Positions 1-7,131 of a DNA stretch of 11,635 nucleotides are shown here, piece after piece (position 1 is the stretch's first letter; every line of letters starts with the position of its first letter). Source of the DNA: Desulfobacterales bacterium (GTDB lineage: Bacteria > Desulfobacterota > Desulfobacteria > Desulfobacterales > Desulfobacteraceae); assembly GCA_022361315.1 (NCBI GenBank), contig JAKSBB010000802.1:1-11635 (forward strand), read 5' to 3'. Below the pieces are notes generated by a model. That model worked only from the letters and a program-made list of their open reading frames with translations. It did no database searches and was not told where the DNA came from. The translations under genes were made by a program, and so were the position numbers.

Positions 1-2948
1 CCCATGATGGTGGCGGCCATGGCAGCAAAAAAGGGATGGAACAACAGCGGCGCCATCCCCAGAATGGTGGTGCCGGCAGCCATGGTAACCGGTCGCAGAC
101 GGCTGATGCTGGCATCCAGAACCGCATGATATTGGGTTTTACCGGCCCGGATATCCTCCGCCACCTGGTCCAGAAGAACAATAGCATTTTTCACCAGCAT
201 GCCGGTGAGGCCCAGGAATCCCAGGATGGCCATGAAGCCGAAGGGCAGACGAAAGGCCATCAGTCCCAAGGTTACCCCCACAAATGAAAAGGGAATACAT
301 AAGAAAATCACGGCGGCCTGGCGAAAGCCGTTGAACAGACAGACCACCAGGACAAACATGCCCAGAAGGCAGACGGGAAACAGGGCCTTGATGGAGGCCT
401 GCCCCTTGGCGCTTTCCTCGGATTCTCCCCCCCAGTCCAGGGAGGCGCCCGGCGGTAGTTCAATGGATTCGAACAGGGGGCGGACAATGGCCTCCAGTTC
501 CTCCGCCTGGCCCCAGGCCTGGTCGCATTGCACCGTGATGGTGGGCATGCGGTTCCTGCGGCGGACCAACGGATGTTCCTCACTGAGGTCCAGCCGCTCC
601 ACCACCTGCTCCACGGGGATATACTTGCCCAGGGCGGCACTGAAAACCTGAATCTGACGGAACTGGTCCACGGATGCCCGCTCTTCGGGTAAGGGACGGG
701 AAACGATGGGAATCATTTCATCATTCTCCCGGTAGAGGCCCACGGTGAGGCCGGAGAAGTTCCAGTCAAAGGCCTGGCTGACATCGGACCGGGTGATGCC
801 GGTACGGCGGCCCCGGGTTTCGGTGAAGATTGGGTTGAGGACCTTCACGGGCTGACGCCAGTCATCCCGGATGTTCACGGCGCGGTCCACCGAATGGAGC
901 ATCTCCTTGGCCTGGTCGGCCACCTTCCTCAGTGCTGCGATATCCGGTCCCCTGAACCTCGCCTCTACGGCGTAGGATACCGGCGGGCCTTCTTTGAACC
1001 GCTGGGCCTTGAACTCGGAATCCGGGTAATTTCTGCTGATGTATGAACGGATCTGCGGCAGCAGGCCGTTTACCATTTTATAATCCCTGACCTGGACCAG
1101 CAACTGGCCGTAACTGGTGTTGGCAGACTGGTAATCGTAGGTCAGTACGAACCGCAGGGATCCCTCTCCCACAAAGGAGGTCACCTGCTCAACACCTTCC
1201 AGGCCCTCGATGAATTCACTGATCTTCCGGACATCTTTTTCCGTTTCATGGATATGGGTGCCCTGGGCCCGCCAATAATCCACAAAAAACTGGTTCCGGG
1301 TGGACTCGGGAAAGAAGTTCCTGGGCACCGATCCGAATCCCATCAGGGCCAGCGCCAGAATCCCTACCAGAACGGCAAGGGTTACCCAGCGCCGGCGGAT
1401 GCAGGTGTGGAGAAACCGTCGGAACGCCTGGTAGAATGGTTTGTCGTATGGATCGGCACCCGGATTTTCCGGCAACTTAAGAAAACGGATGCAGAGAATC
1501 GGGGTGATGGTCAGGGCAAACACCCAGCTGAGGCCCAGGGAAATGGCCAGTACGTAAAACAGGCTGCGGCAGAATTCACCGGAGGCGCTGGGGTTCAGCC
1601 CCACCGGGACAAAGGCCAGGATGGCCACCAGGGTCGCCCCCAGCAGGGGCCACATGGTGGACCGGATGGATGTTTCGGCAGCGGTTGATTTGTCGTCCCC
1701 CCGGGCCAGGCGGATGAGATACACATCCGTGACCACAATGGCGTTGTCCACCAGCAGTCCCAGGGCCAGTACCAGGGCCCCCAGCGAGATGAGCTGCAGG
1801 GTGATGTCCCAGAGAAACATGCCCACAAAGGTGGCCAGAATGGTCAGAATCAGCACCCCGCCGATGAGGAGTCCGGCCCGCAGCCCCATGAAAAAAAGAA
1901 GCAGCAGGATAACAATGGCCACGGCCTCCGCCAGGTTGATCATGAATTCATCCAGGGACTGGGTCACCCGGGAGGCCTGGTAATTGATGATGTCGATGTT
2001 CATGCCGGCAGGTTTAAGGGATTGAAGCGACTGCAGCCTGTCCATAATGGCCGCCCCCATCCGGACCACGTTGCCGCCTTTCTCCGTAGAGACCCCGAGA
2101 CCGATTGCGGGTTTTCCGTTGAAGAGCATCCGGTTGGATGCCGGCTCCCGGTACCCTCTGGTCACCTTGGCAATATCCCCCAGGCGGAACAACCGGCTTT
2201 CCGAACCTGCAATGTAGAGGTCGGCAATGGCCTTTTCCCCGGAGATTTCCCCGGTGGTGGAGAACCGGATATATTCCGGCCCGTGCTTGACCTTACCTGC
2301 CGGTGTAATCAGATTCTGGGAAGACAGGGTGGCAAATATCATCTCAGGTGAAATGCCGAGCTGGGACAGACGGGCCCTGGGGAACTCCACATAGATCACT
2401 TCGGTCTGATCTCCCCAGATGTCTATTTTGGCCACCTCGTCCACCAGCAGGAGTTCCTTTTTCAGATATTTGGCGTAGTCCTTCAACTCCCGGCTGGTGA
2501 ACCCGTCACCGGAAATGGCAAAGTAAACCCCGTAAACATCACCAAAGTCATCATTTACCATGACAGGTCCCGCTCCGGGAGGCAGATGAGCTGCCATATC
2601 GTTGACTTTCCGCCGTAATTCGTCCCAGATCTGGGGAATTTGAGACGAGTCGAACTCAGGCTTTATCTCGGCATAGACAACGGACATCCCTTCCTGGGAA
2701 ATGGAAGTGACATGATCGAGCTGGCCCAGGCTCTGGACCGCCTGTTCGATTTTATCGGTGACCTCCGCTTCCACCTCCAGCGGGGAGGCACCGCCATAGG
2801 GCGTGATGATCATGGCCGTCTTTATGGTAAAGTCCGGATAGGCCAGCCGCCCCAGTTTCTGGTAAGTAACAAGGCCCCCTAATGCCACCAGGGCGGAGAT
2901 CAGAATAGAGATGATCCGGGTTTTCAAAACAGATTGTGCAAAATTCAT
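1..2948 (-). CDS. RND-family efflux permease (AcrB/ACR_tran type), partial: C-terminus beyond the left edge
   Basis: This is an inner-membrane proton-driven exporter subunit that would pair with the adaptor encoded just upstream. The reading frame is open from the ATG at 2948 to the window edge, giving about 982 residues. Family members have roughly 1020-1050, so only the last transmembrane helix and tail should be missing. The N-terminus has a short lead, a first membrane helix (about residues 10-30), then a porter region typical of the family with PYGGASPLEVE. The TM4 motif LLVDNAIVV has Asp401 followed by Asn402, where AcrB has two aspartates. The TM10 motif LVKNAIVLLDQ has Lys920, matching the AcrB proton-relay lysine. 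The visible end, GTTILGMAPLLF followed by FFAAMAATIMG, is the conserved region before the last helix. A GGA element lies 7 nt before the ATG, and the gene starts 49 nt after the adaptor's stop. Family assignment is firm; the substrate cannot be read from sequence. Confidence 0.95.
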   Translation of the reverse strand, partial: MNFAQSVLKTRIISILISALVALGGLVTYQKLGRLAYPDFTIKTAMIITPYGGASPLEVEAEVTDKIEQAVQSLGQLDHVTSISQEGMSVVYAEIKPEFDSSQIPQIWDELRRKVNDMAAHLPPGAGPVMVNDDFGDVYGVYFAISGDGFTSRELKDYAKYLKKELLLVDEVAKIDIWGDQTEVIYVEFPRARLSQLGISPEMIFATLSSQNLITPAGKVKHGPEYIRFSTTGEISGEKAIADLYIAGSESRLFRLGDIAKVTRGYREPASNRMLFNGKPAIGLGVSTEKGGNVVRMGAAIMDRLQSLQSLKPAGMNIDIINYQASRVTQSLDEFMINLAEAVAIVILLLLFFMGLRAGLLIGGVLILTILATFVGMFLWDITLQLISLGALVLALGLLVDNAIVVTDVYLIRLARGDDKSTAAETSIRSTMWPLLGATLVAILAFVPVGLNPSASGEFCRSLFYVLAISLGLSWVFALTITPILCIRFLKLPENPGADPYDKPFYQAFRRFLHTCIRRRWVTLAVLVGILALALMGFGSVPRNFFPESTRNQFFVDYWRAQGTHIHETEKDVRKISEFIEGLEGVEQVTSFVGEGSLRFVLTYDYQSANTSYGQLLVQVRDYKMVNGLLPQIRSYISRNYPDSEFKAQRFKEGPPVSYAVEARFRGPDIAALRKVADQAKEMLHSVDRAVNIRDDWRQPVKVLNPIFTETRGRRTGITRSDVSQAFDWNFSGLTVGLYRENDEMIPIVSRPLPEERASVDQFRQIQVFSAALGKYIPVEQVVERLDLSEEHPLVRRRNRMPTITVQCDQAWGQAEELEAIVRPLFESIELPPGASLDWGGESEESAKGQASIKALFPVCLLGMFVLVVCLFNGFRQAAVIFLCIPFSFVGVTLGLMAFRLPFGFMAILGFLGLTGMLVKNAIVLLDQVAEDIRAGKTQYHAVLDASISRLRPVTMAAGTTILGMAPLLFHPFFAAMAATIM

Positions 2949-2997
2949 TTTATATCCGCTTTTTAAGGTACAATCAGATATTAAAGTGCGTCAGACA

Positions 2998-4350
2998 CTA
3001 TGGCGTGCCGGATGCCAAGGCGTCGTAGGTCAGCATTTCCCCCTGACGGATGAAAGCAGACCCTTCGGTCACCACCAGGTCTTTCCCGGACAGTCCGGAA
3101 ATCACGGCCACCTCATTTCCCCCGGCCAGGGATTCAAAGACCACGGGCTGACGAACGGCGGTGTTTGTCTCCGGATCCACCCGGAACACATGGGCGGAAT
3201 TCCCCGCAACCCCCATGAGGCTCTGGAGGGGAACGGCCAAGACGCCCTTTCCACTTTCCCCGGCACTCACAAGTACCTCGGCGGTCATTCCCGGAAACAC
3301 AAGATCTTCCGGATCCGGCGTTACGGAAAAAACAAACTCATAGGTACCGGTGGCCTGGTCGGCGCGGCTGGAATACTCGGTGAGGACCGCCGGGAATAAT
3401 CGTTCACCTGTGGTCAGAAAACGGACGGTGAACCGGCCGGAAGCACCCGTTTTTTCACGAACAGATGCCAGGATGCTGCGGATATGATTTTCCGGCACAT
3501 CCACTGGGATTTCCAGACGGGACAGGTCATCCAGCATGATCACCGGTTCCCCCTGGTGCACCATTTCGTGGGCTTCGGGGATACGTTTGACCACCACCCC
3601 GTCAAAGGGTGCCGTCAGCCGGGTGTCGTTAAGCTGATCCTTTGCAATGGCCAGCCGGGCGGTCAGTTCTTCGATACCGGCCTTTGCGGCCATAATGTCC
3701 TCTTTTCTGGCCCCTTTTTTATCCCTGGCCAGCTGTTCCGTCAGGGAGGACACCCGCTCGGACAGACTGCGGACATTGGTTCTGGCACGGTCATAGGCCT
3801 GCTCAGTAACCGCCTGGGTTTTGTAAAGCACCTGGTGGCGGGCCAGTTCTTTTTCCGCCAGTTCCAGATCCGCCTTTGCGGCATTCAGGGAGGAGGTAAT
3901 GATGCGAACGTCTTCGGGGCGTGCACCGGTCTGCATCTTCAGCAGATTGGCTCGTGCCGATTTAAGCTGGCTTTCCACCACCCGCACCTGACGGCGGTAG
4001 TCCCTGTCATCCATCTCCAGCAGCAGATCCCCCTTGCACACCCGGTCTCCGGGGTTGGCATGAACCGTTACAAGGGGGCCGGAAACCCTGAAAAACAGGG
4101 TGGCCTGGGTGGCGGCACAGGCACGCCCCGGCAGCACCACGGCGGTGACATCGGAGAGGGGTCTGGGCGTCACAACACCTACGGTTTTGGTTTCGGGTTC
4201 CCGGATTCCCTCCGGGCCTGCAGGGGTTTCCGTACCCGTGGATGCGGATACCAGGTGTTTGTCAATGAGGCCGGTCTGCCAGGCCAGCACTGCGGTAATG
4301 CAAAAAAGAAGGCCGGTTCCGGCCAGTCGCCAATAGTGTTTTGTTTTCAT
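2998..4350 (-). CDS. RND efflux periplasmic adaptor (HlyD/MFP family)
   Basis: This is the membrane-fusion protein bridging the RND permease to an outer-membrane channel. It has 450 residues. An N-terminal membrane anchor spans about residues 9-24 and is followed by a flexible Ser/Thr/Pro-rich stretch. The lipoyl domain is split in the usual way: the first half (about 85-114) contains HANPGDRVCKGDLLLEMD, and the second half (about 245-275) contains LTAPFDGVVV. Between them lies a long alpha-helical hairpin (about 117-242). This hairpin has a recognisable internal repeat, with GARPED near residue 142 and GARKED near residue 213, each starting a heptad-like helix. Beta-barrel and membrane-proximal domains follow, with VFPGMTAEVLV and AVPLQSLM. 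The start codon overlaps the repressor's TGA (ATGA) and has AAGGA about 9 nt upstream. Order and overlap support one operon with the repressor and permease. No outer-membrane partner is visible. Confidence 0.95.
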   Translation of the reverse strand: MKTKHYWRLAGTGLLFCITAVLAWQTGLIDKHLVSASTGTETPAGPEGIREPETKTVGVVTPRPLSDVTAVVLPGRACAATQATLFFRVSGPLVTVHANPGDRVCKGDLLLEMDDRDYRRQVRVVESQLKSARANLLKMQTGARPEDVRIITSSLNAAKADLELAEKELARHQVLYKTQAVTEQAYDRARTNVRSLSERVSSLTEQLARDKKGARKEDIMAAKAGIEELTARLAIAKDQLNDTRLTAPFDGVVVKRIPEAHEMVHQGEPVIMLDDLSRLEIPVDVPENHIRSILASVREKTGASGRFTVRFLTTGERLFPAVLTEYSSRADQATGTYEFVFSVTPDPEDLVFPGMTAEVLVSAGESGKGVLAVPLQSLMGVAGNSAHVFRVDPETNTAVRQPVVFESLAGGNEVAVISGLSGKDLVVTEGSAFIRQGEMLTYDALASGTP

Positions 4351-4940
4351 TGGTGTGCGTCCTTTTGTCGGGAAAACCAGGCGGTGGTTTTCGGAGTACC
4401 ATGCCCGGTTAAAAATGTTGAAAGCACCAGCCAGGGGGCCTGCTTGGGTGCAATATCACCGCTCTCCACCTTTTCCCAGGCGGCAAAAATAAGACTGTCA
4501 ATGCTGGTCACCAGCCAGCTCACCGGTACATCCGGCTGCACATCCCCTTCCGCCTTGAGATCAAGACAGAGCTGCCGGGTTCTTTCCATGCATTCCAGGT
4601 AAGGGGCCAGCACCCTGGGATCTTCATCTCTGACCGGATGTACAAAGTAGGCAGAAACATTGAGACTTGCTCCCAGAGGAATAAGCCGGGTAATGATTTT
4701 CACCAGCTTTTCCCTTGCCGGGAGATCAGCTTCAAAAACAGGGCCTGCAGCCGCCTGGAGCTTCAATCCGGCATTCAGTTTGATGGTCAGCATCAGCTCT
4801 GCCCTGGACTTGAAATGCCGGAACAGGGTGGCACGGCCCACACCCGCCGCCTTTGCTATCTCATCCATGCTTGCGCCGGAATTCTGGGCAATACACGCGA
4901 TGGCCTGGGCAATGATCCGTTCCTGTGTGGTTTGATTCAT
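4347..4940 (-). CDS. TetR/AcrR-family transcriptional repressor of the efflux operon
   Basis: This is a cytoplasmic ligand-responsive DNA-binding protein of about 197 residues. The N-terminal helix-turn-helix reads ASMDEIAKAAGVGRATLFRHF and then KSRAELM, a classic TetR DNA-binding domain. The C-terminal part is the variable ligand-binding and dimerisation domain. An in-frame ATG at 4973 would add 11 residues (MSESKLIGKPP). I prefer the ATG at 4940 for three reasons: TetR proteins usually begin about 10 residues before the first helix, AGGA lies upstream of it at workable spacing, and the 4973 ATG lies inside the operator palindrome with no good ribosome binding site. The gene leads the adaptor-permease operon (ATGA overlap with the adaptor), so autoregulation together with pump repression is the natural reading. 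The inducer is unknown. Confidence 0.9.
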   Translation of the reverse strand: MNQTTQERIIAQAIACIAQNSGASMDEIAKAAGVGRATLFRHFKSRAELMLTIKLNAGLKLQAAAGPVFEADLPAREKLVKIITRLIPLGASLNVSAYFVHPVRDEDPRVLAPYLECMERTRQLCLDLKAEGDVQPDVPVSWLVTSIDSLIFAAWEKVESGDIAPKQAPWLVLSTFLTGHGTPKTTAWFSRQKDAHQ

Positions 4941-4971
4941 GGGGGGTTTTCCTATCAATTTGGATTCACTC

Positions 4972-5005
4972 ATCTCAAATGAGACTTTAAAGTCTCATTT
5001 GAGAT
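4972..5005. promoter_or_regulatory. Perfect 34-bp palindrome, probable TetR-family operator
   Basis: Each base from 4972 to 4988 pairs with its partner from 5005 back to 4989, so the inverted repeat is perfect with 17-bp arms and no spacer. It contains two 10-mers, CTCAAATGAG (4974-4983) and CTCATTTGAG (4994-5003). Each is itself a near-palindrome of the form CTCA-NN-TGAG, and their centres are 20 bp apart. This could hold two repressor dimers, as known for QacR-type TetR proteins. It lies immediately downstream of the predicted -10 of the repressor promoter, where a bound repressor would block transcription. Assignment to the adjacent TetR protein is inference from position. Confidence 0.85.
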
Positions 5006-5010
5006 ATAAA

Positions 5011-5038
5011 AATATACACATAGTATCCATTTGTCCAA
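5011..5038 (-). promoter_or_regulatory. Predicted sigma-70 type promoter of the tetR-adaptor-permease operon
   Basis: On the minus strand, TTGGAC (5038-5033) is followed after 16 bp by TATATT (5016-5011), a fair -35 and a good -10. Transcription would start near 5004, at the edge of the 34-bp palindrome. The -35 overlaps one of two direct copies of TGGACAAAT (minus-strand sense; plus-strand positions 5029-5037 and 5043-5051). Predicted by eye only. Confidence 0.5.
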
Positions 5039-5132
5039 TTAAATTTGTCCATTCCGGGTGAATTATAGGTGTCAATGGGGTCCAAAATAGCCCAAGCGCA
5101 AAAATATACAAGACGGTTTTACACTCTTTTAC

Positions 5133-5174
5133 TAAATAGAACAGAGTCTAAACACTTATAATTAGGATGAATAC
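5133..5174 (+). promoter_or_regulatory. Possible promoter and ribosome binding site for azlC
   Basis: A perfect TATAAT stands at 5157-5162, but there is no convincing -35 about 17 bp before it. Transcription from it would start only about 5 nt before the azlC ATG, so the AGGA at 5164-5167 would hardly be included in the message. An AT-rich stretch upstream has two TTTTAC copies 10 bp apart (5117-5122 and 5127-5132) that could bind a regulator such as the AraC protein encoded downstream. The true promoter is uncertain. The AGGA before the ATG at 5175 supports the chosen start. Confidence 0.3.
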
Positions 5175-5927
5175 ATGACACACCACCAGACAAGTATCCT
5201 GAACGCCGGTACGGAGGCCAACGGTCAGGCACTCCCCGGCGCAACCGGCCCGGCCGGTCTTGCCCCGGGGTTCCGGGCAGCCCTGCCCATGGCCGTTGGC
5301 GTGGCTTCCTATGGGCTGGTATTCGGGGTCCTGAGTCAGCAGGCGGGTATGGACAAGGCCGCCGCCCTGTTCATGAGCTGCTTTGTATTTGCCGGTGCCA
5401 GTCAATTTGTGGCCCTGGACCTGTGGGTTGCTCCCCTGCCTGTAATCCCCCTCATCCTCACCACACTGGTGGTGAACCTGCGCCATGTGCTCATGGGTGC
5501 GGTGCTGAGAGACAAACTCACCGGGCTCACCCGGTTTCAGACTTTGGGCTCCCTGTTCTTTCTGGTTGATGAAAACTGGGCCTACACCATGGCCCAATGG
5601 CAGCAGGGCAACCGGAACTCCTGCCTTCTGGCCGGCACCGGTATCTGCCTGTTTCTGGCCTGGACCATTTCCACCCTGGTCGGATGTGCCTTGGGCTCCA
5701 CAGGCATAGATCCGGTGAAATGGGGTATCGACTTTTCATTTACGGCCATTTTTATTTTCCTTGCCACAGGCATGTGGCGGGGTATCCGGGATCTTGTGCC
5801 ATGGACGGTGGCCGCTGTTACCGCCGTCATCGTGGCCCGCGCCTTTCCCGGGAAATGGTATATCCTTGCCGGTTGTATGGCCGGCAGCCTGACAGGAGTG
5901 CTGATACATGACAGAAAATCTGCCTGA
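5175..5927 (+). CDS. azlC: AzlC family branched-chain amino acid exporter, large subunit
   Basis: This is an inner-membrane protein of 250 residues that forms an exporter with AzlD; characterised relatives export branched-chain amino acids or their analogues. The first 30 or so residues are Gly/Ala-rich and hydrophilic, an extension before the family core. The core shows GFRAALPMAVGVASYGLVFG (about 32-51), FAGASQF (72-78), NLRHVLMG (101-108), VDENWA (131-136) and GIDFSFTAIFI (184-194), all AzlC hallmarks, set among several hydrophobic helices. Its 3' end overlaps azlD by 20 bases, so the two subunits are translationally coupled. The family call is secure; the actual substrate is not shown by the sequence. 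Confidence 0.93.
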   Translation: MTHHQTSILNAGTEANGQALPGATGPAGLAPGFRAALPMAVGVASYGLVFGVLSQQAGMDKAAALFMSCFVFAGASQFVALDLWVAPLPVIPLILTTLVVNLRHVLMGAVLRDKLTGLTRFQTLGSLFFLVDENWAYTMAQWQQGNRNSCLLAGTGICLFLAWTISTLVGCALGSTGIDPVKWGIDFSFTAIFIFLATGMWRGIRDLVPWTVAAVTAVIVARAFPGKWYILAGCMAGSLTGVLIHDRKSA

Positions 5928-6225
5928 CGGCCTGACCGTTTACCTGACCATTGCCGCCATGGGAGTCGTGACATACACCACCCGGATTTCCGGATATCTG
6001 GTGTCCGCCTGGATTCAGCATATGCCCCACACTGTCCAGCGTCTGCTGGACTATATTCCCGGCACCATCATTATCTCCATCATTGCCCCGCAAATTGCCG
6101 AAGGCGGATGGATAACCCTGTCCGCCGCTCTGGTCTGCGTGACGGTTTCCCTGTTATTCAAGAATCTGGTGGCTGCCATGACCGGCACTGTGGTATACGT
6201 ATCTGTGATGCGGTATTTTTTTTAA
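5908..6225 (+). CDS. azlD: AzlD family branched-chain amino acid exporter, small subunit
   Basis: This is a 105-residue hydrophobic protein with three to four predicted membrane segments (about 10-30, 45-62, 66-84 and 86-103). TTRISGYLV near residue 24 is the conserved AzlD N-terminal motif, and length and position are typical. The ATG at 5908 lies inside the last codons of azlC, in another frame, preceded by ACAGGAGTG, which supplies a good ribosome binding site. It is expected to be an obligate partner of AzlC in the inner membrane. Confidence 0.92.
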   Translation: MTENLPDGLTVYLTIAAMGVVTYTTRISGYLVSAWIQHMPHTVQRLLDYIPGTIIISIIAPQIAEGGWITLSAALVCVTVSLLFKNLVAAMTGTVVYVSVMRYFF

Positions 6226-6264
6226 CACCTTATTATAACGGTTATTTTTACTGCAATTTCTACG

Positions 6265-7131
6265 ATGACACCGAAAGAATGGAGAGCATACACCCGGGTC
6301 GGGCACCTGGACAATCTGGAAACCCTGCGGGCCGTATTCTATGACCATGCCTACAGCCGCCATTACCATGACGGGTATGCCGTGGGTGTCATTCTAAAAG
6401 GGTCCGAGACCTACGATTGCAACAAAAAGACCAACGTGGCCCCCAAAGGTAGCATCGTGATCGTGAACCCGGGCGAGATCCACGACGGTTGTGCCTCAAA
6501 CCGGGAACTTGGATGGGGCTACTTCATGATCTATCCCCACCTCTCGTTGATACGGACCGCCCTGAACCAGCTTGGTCTTGACGATAACCGCCTGCCTGTG
6601 TTCCCGGAGACTGTTTTCAGGGACCCGGAATTTGCCGCCGGGCTGATCCGGTTCATGGATGCCTTTGACGCCGGAGATCCTGAAATGAAACTTGAGGCGG
6701 TTTTTCTGGAACTGCTTCACCTGATGATCTCACGACATGCGGAATTTCCCAGAACCGCTGAATCAGGAACAACGGTCCTGGACACACCGGAAAAAAGAAA
6801 GGTGGCGCAGGTCACCGAAATGGTCCGGGAAAACTTTGCGGACCCGTTGTCCCTTGAAGACCTGGCCACAGAGGTGGGACTCAGTTCATGGGCGCTGTTG
6901 CGGTTGTTTAAAAAGCAGACCGGGATATCCCCCTACCTGCTCCAGACCCGGCTTAAAATATCCCATGCAAAAGAAGCCCTCAGAGAGGGCGTCTCCCCGG
7001 CCGACACGGCAGCCCTCTGCGGTTTTGCAGACCAAAGTCACATGACCAAACAATTCCGCAGATGGATGGGAGTGACCCCGGGTGATGTTGCCGCGGGTTA
7101 CTCCACGTACCGCGATACCATGTCTGCATAA
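6265..7131 (+). CDS. AraC-family transcriptional regulator with N-terminal cupin sensor domain
   Basis: This is a 288-residue cytoplasmic regulator. The N-terminal half is an AraC-type cupin ligand-binding domain, with HYHDGYAVGVILKG (33-46) and GSIVIVNPGEIHDG (62-75). The C-terminal part (about 180-275) has the two helix-turn-helix motifs of the family: LSLEDLATEVGLSSWALLRLF followed by KKQTGISP, and then AALCGFADQSHMTKQF with the usual RRWMGVTPGD ending. The ATG at 6265 is the first start after an in-frame stop at 6223; the ribosome binding site is weak. The gene follows azlD by 39 nt on the same strand, so it likely shares the transcript and controls azlCD in response to a small molecule, possibly an exported amino acid. 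Its last 34 bases overlap the convergent binding-protein gene. Confidence 0.92.
   Translation: MTPKEWRAYTRVGHLDNLETLRAVFYDHAYSRHYHDGYAVGVILKGSETYDCNKKTNVAPKGSIVIVNPGEIHDGCASNRELGWGYFMIYPHLSLIRTALNQLGLDDNRLPVFPETVFRDPEFAAGLIRFMDAFDAGDPEMKLEAVFLELLHLMISRHAEFPRTAESGTTVLDTPEKRKVAQVTEMVRENFADPLSLEDLATEVGLSSWALLRLFKKQTGISPYLLQTRLKISHAKEALREGVSPADTAALCGFADQSHMTKQFRRWMGVTPGDVAAGYSTYRDTMSA

Larger units (their letters stand above)
5006..5174. other. Divergent regulatory region between tetR operon and azlCD
   Basis: This AT-rich region of 169 bp holds the predicted repressor promoter (5011-5038), a 9-bp direct repeat ATTTGTCCA (5029-5037 and 5043-5051), two TTTTAC copies in helical phase (5117 and 5127), and TATAAT at 5157. 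No gene is visible. Whether the pump repressor also affects azlC is unclear, as its palindrome is about 170 bp from the azlC start. Confidence 0.6.

Noticed and set aside
3484..4602. 372-codon open frame on the plus strand
   Set aside because: It lies antisense to the adaptor and repressor genes, whose family motifs are clear; its translation has no recognisable domain and is rich in Gly, His and Gln as expected from a shadow frame.
4972..5005. The long palindrome as a transcription terminator
   Set aside because: It is followed on neither strand by a T tract after a gene end, and it sits at the 5' end of a TetR gene; an operator explains it better.
6235..6250. ATAAC-G-GTTAT inverted repeat followed by TTTTT after azlD, as a terminator
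   Set aside because: The 5-bp AT-rich stem with a 1-nt loop cannot form a stable hairpin; it may be an operator-like site for the AraC gene, but there is nothing to support that.
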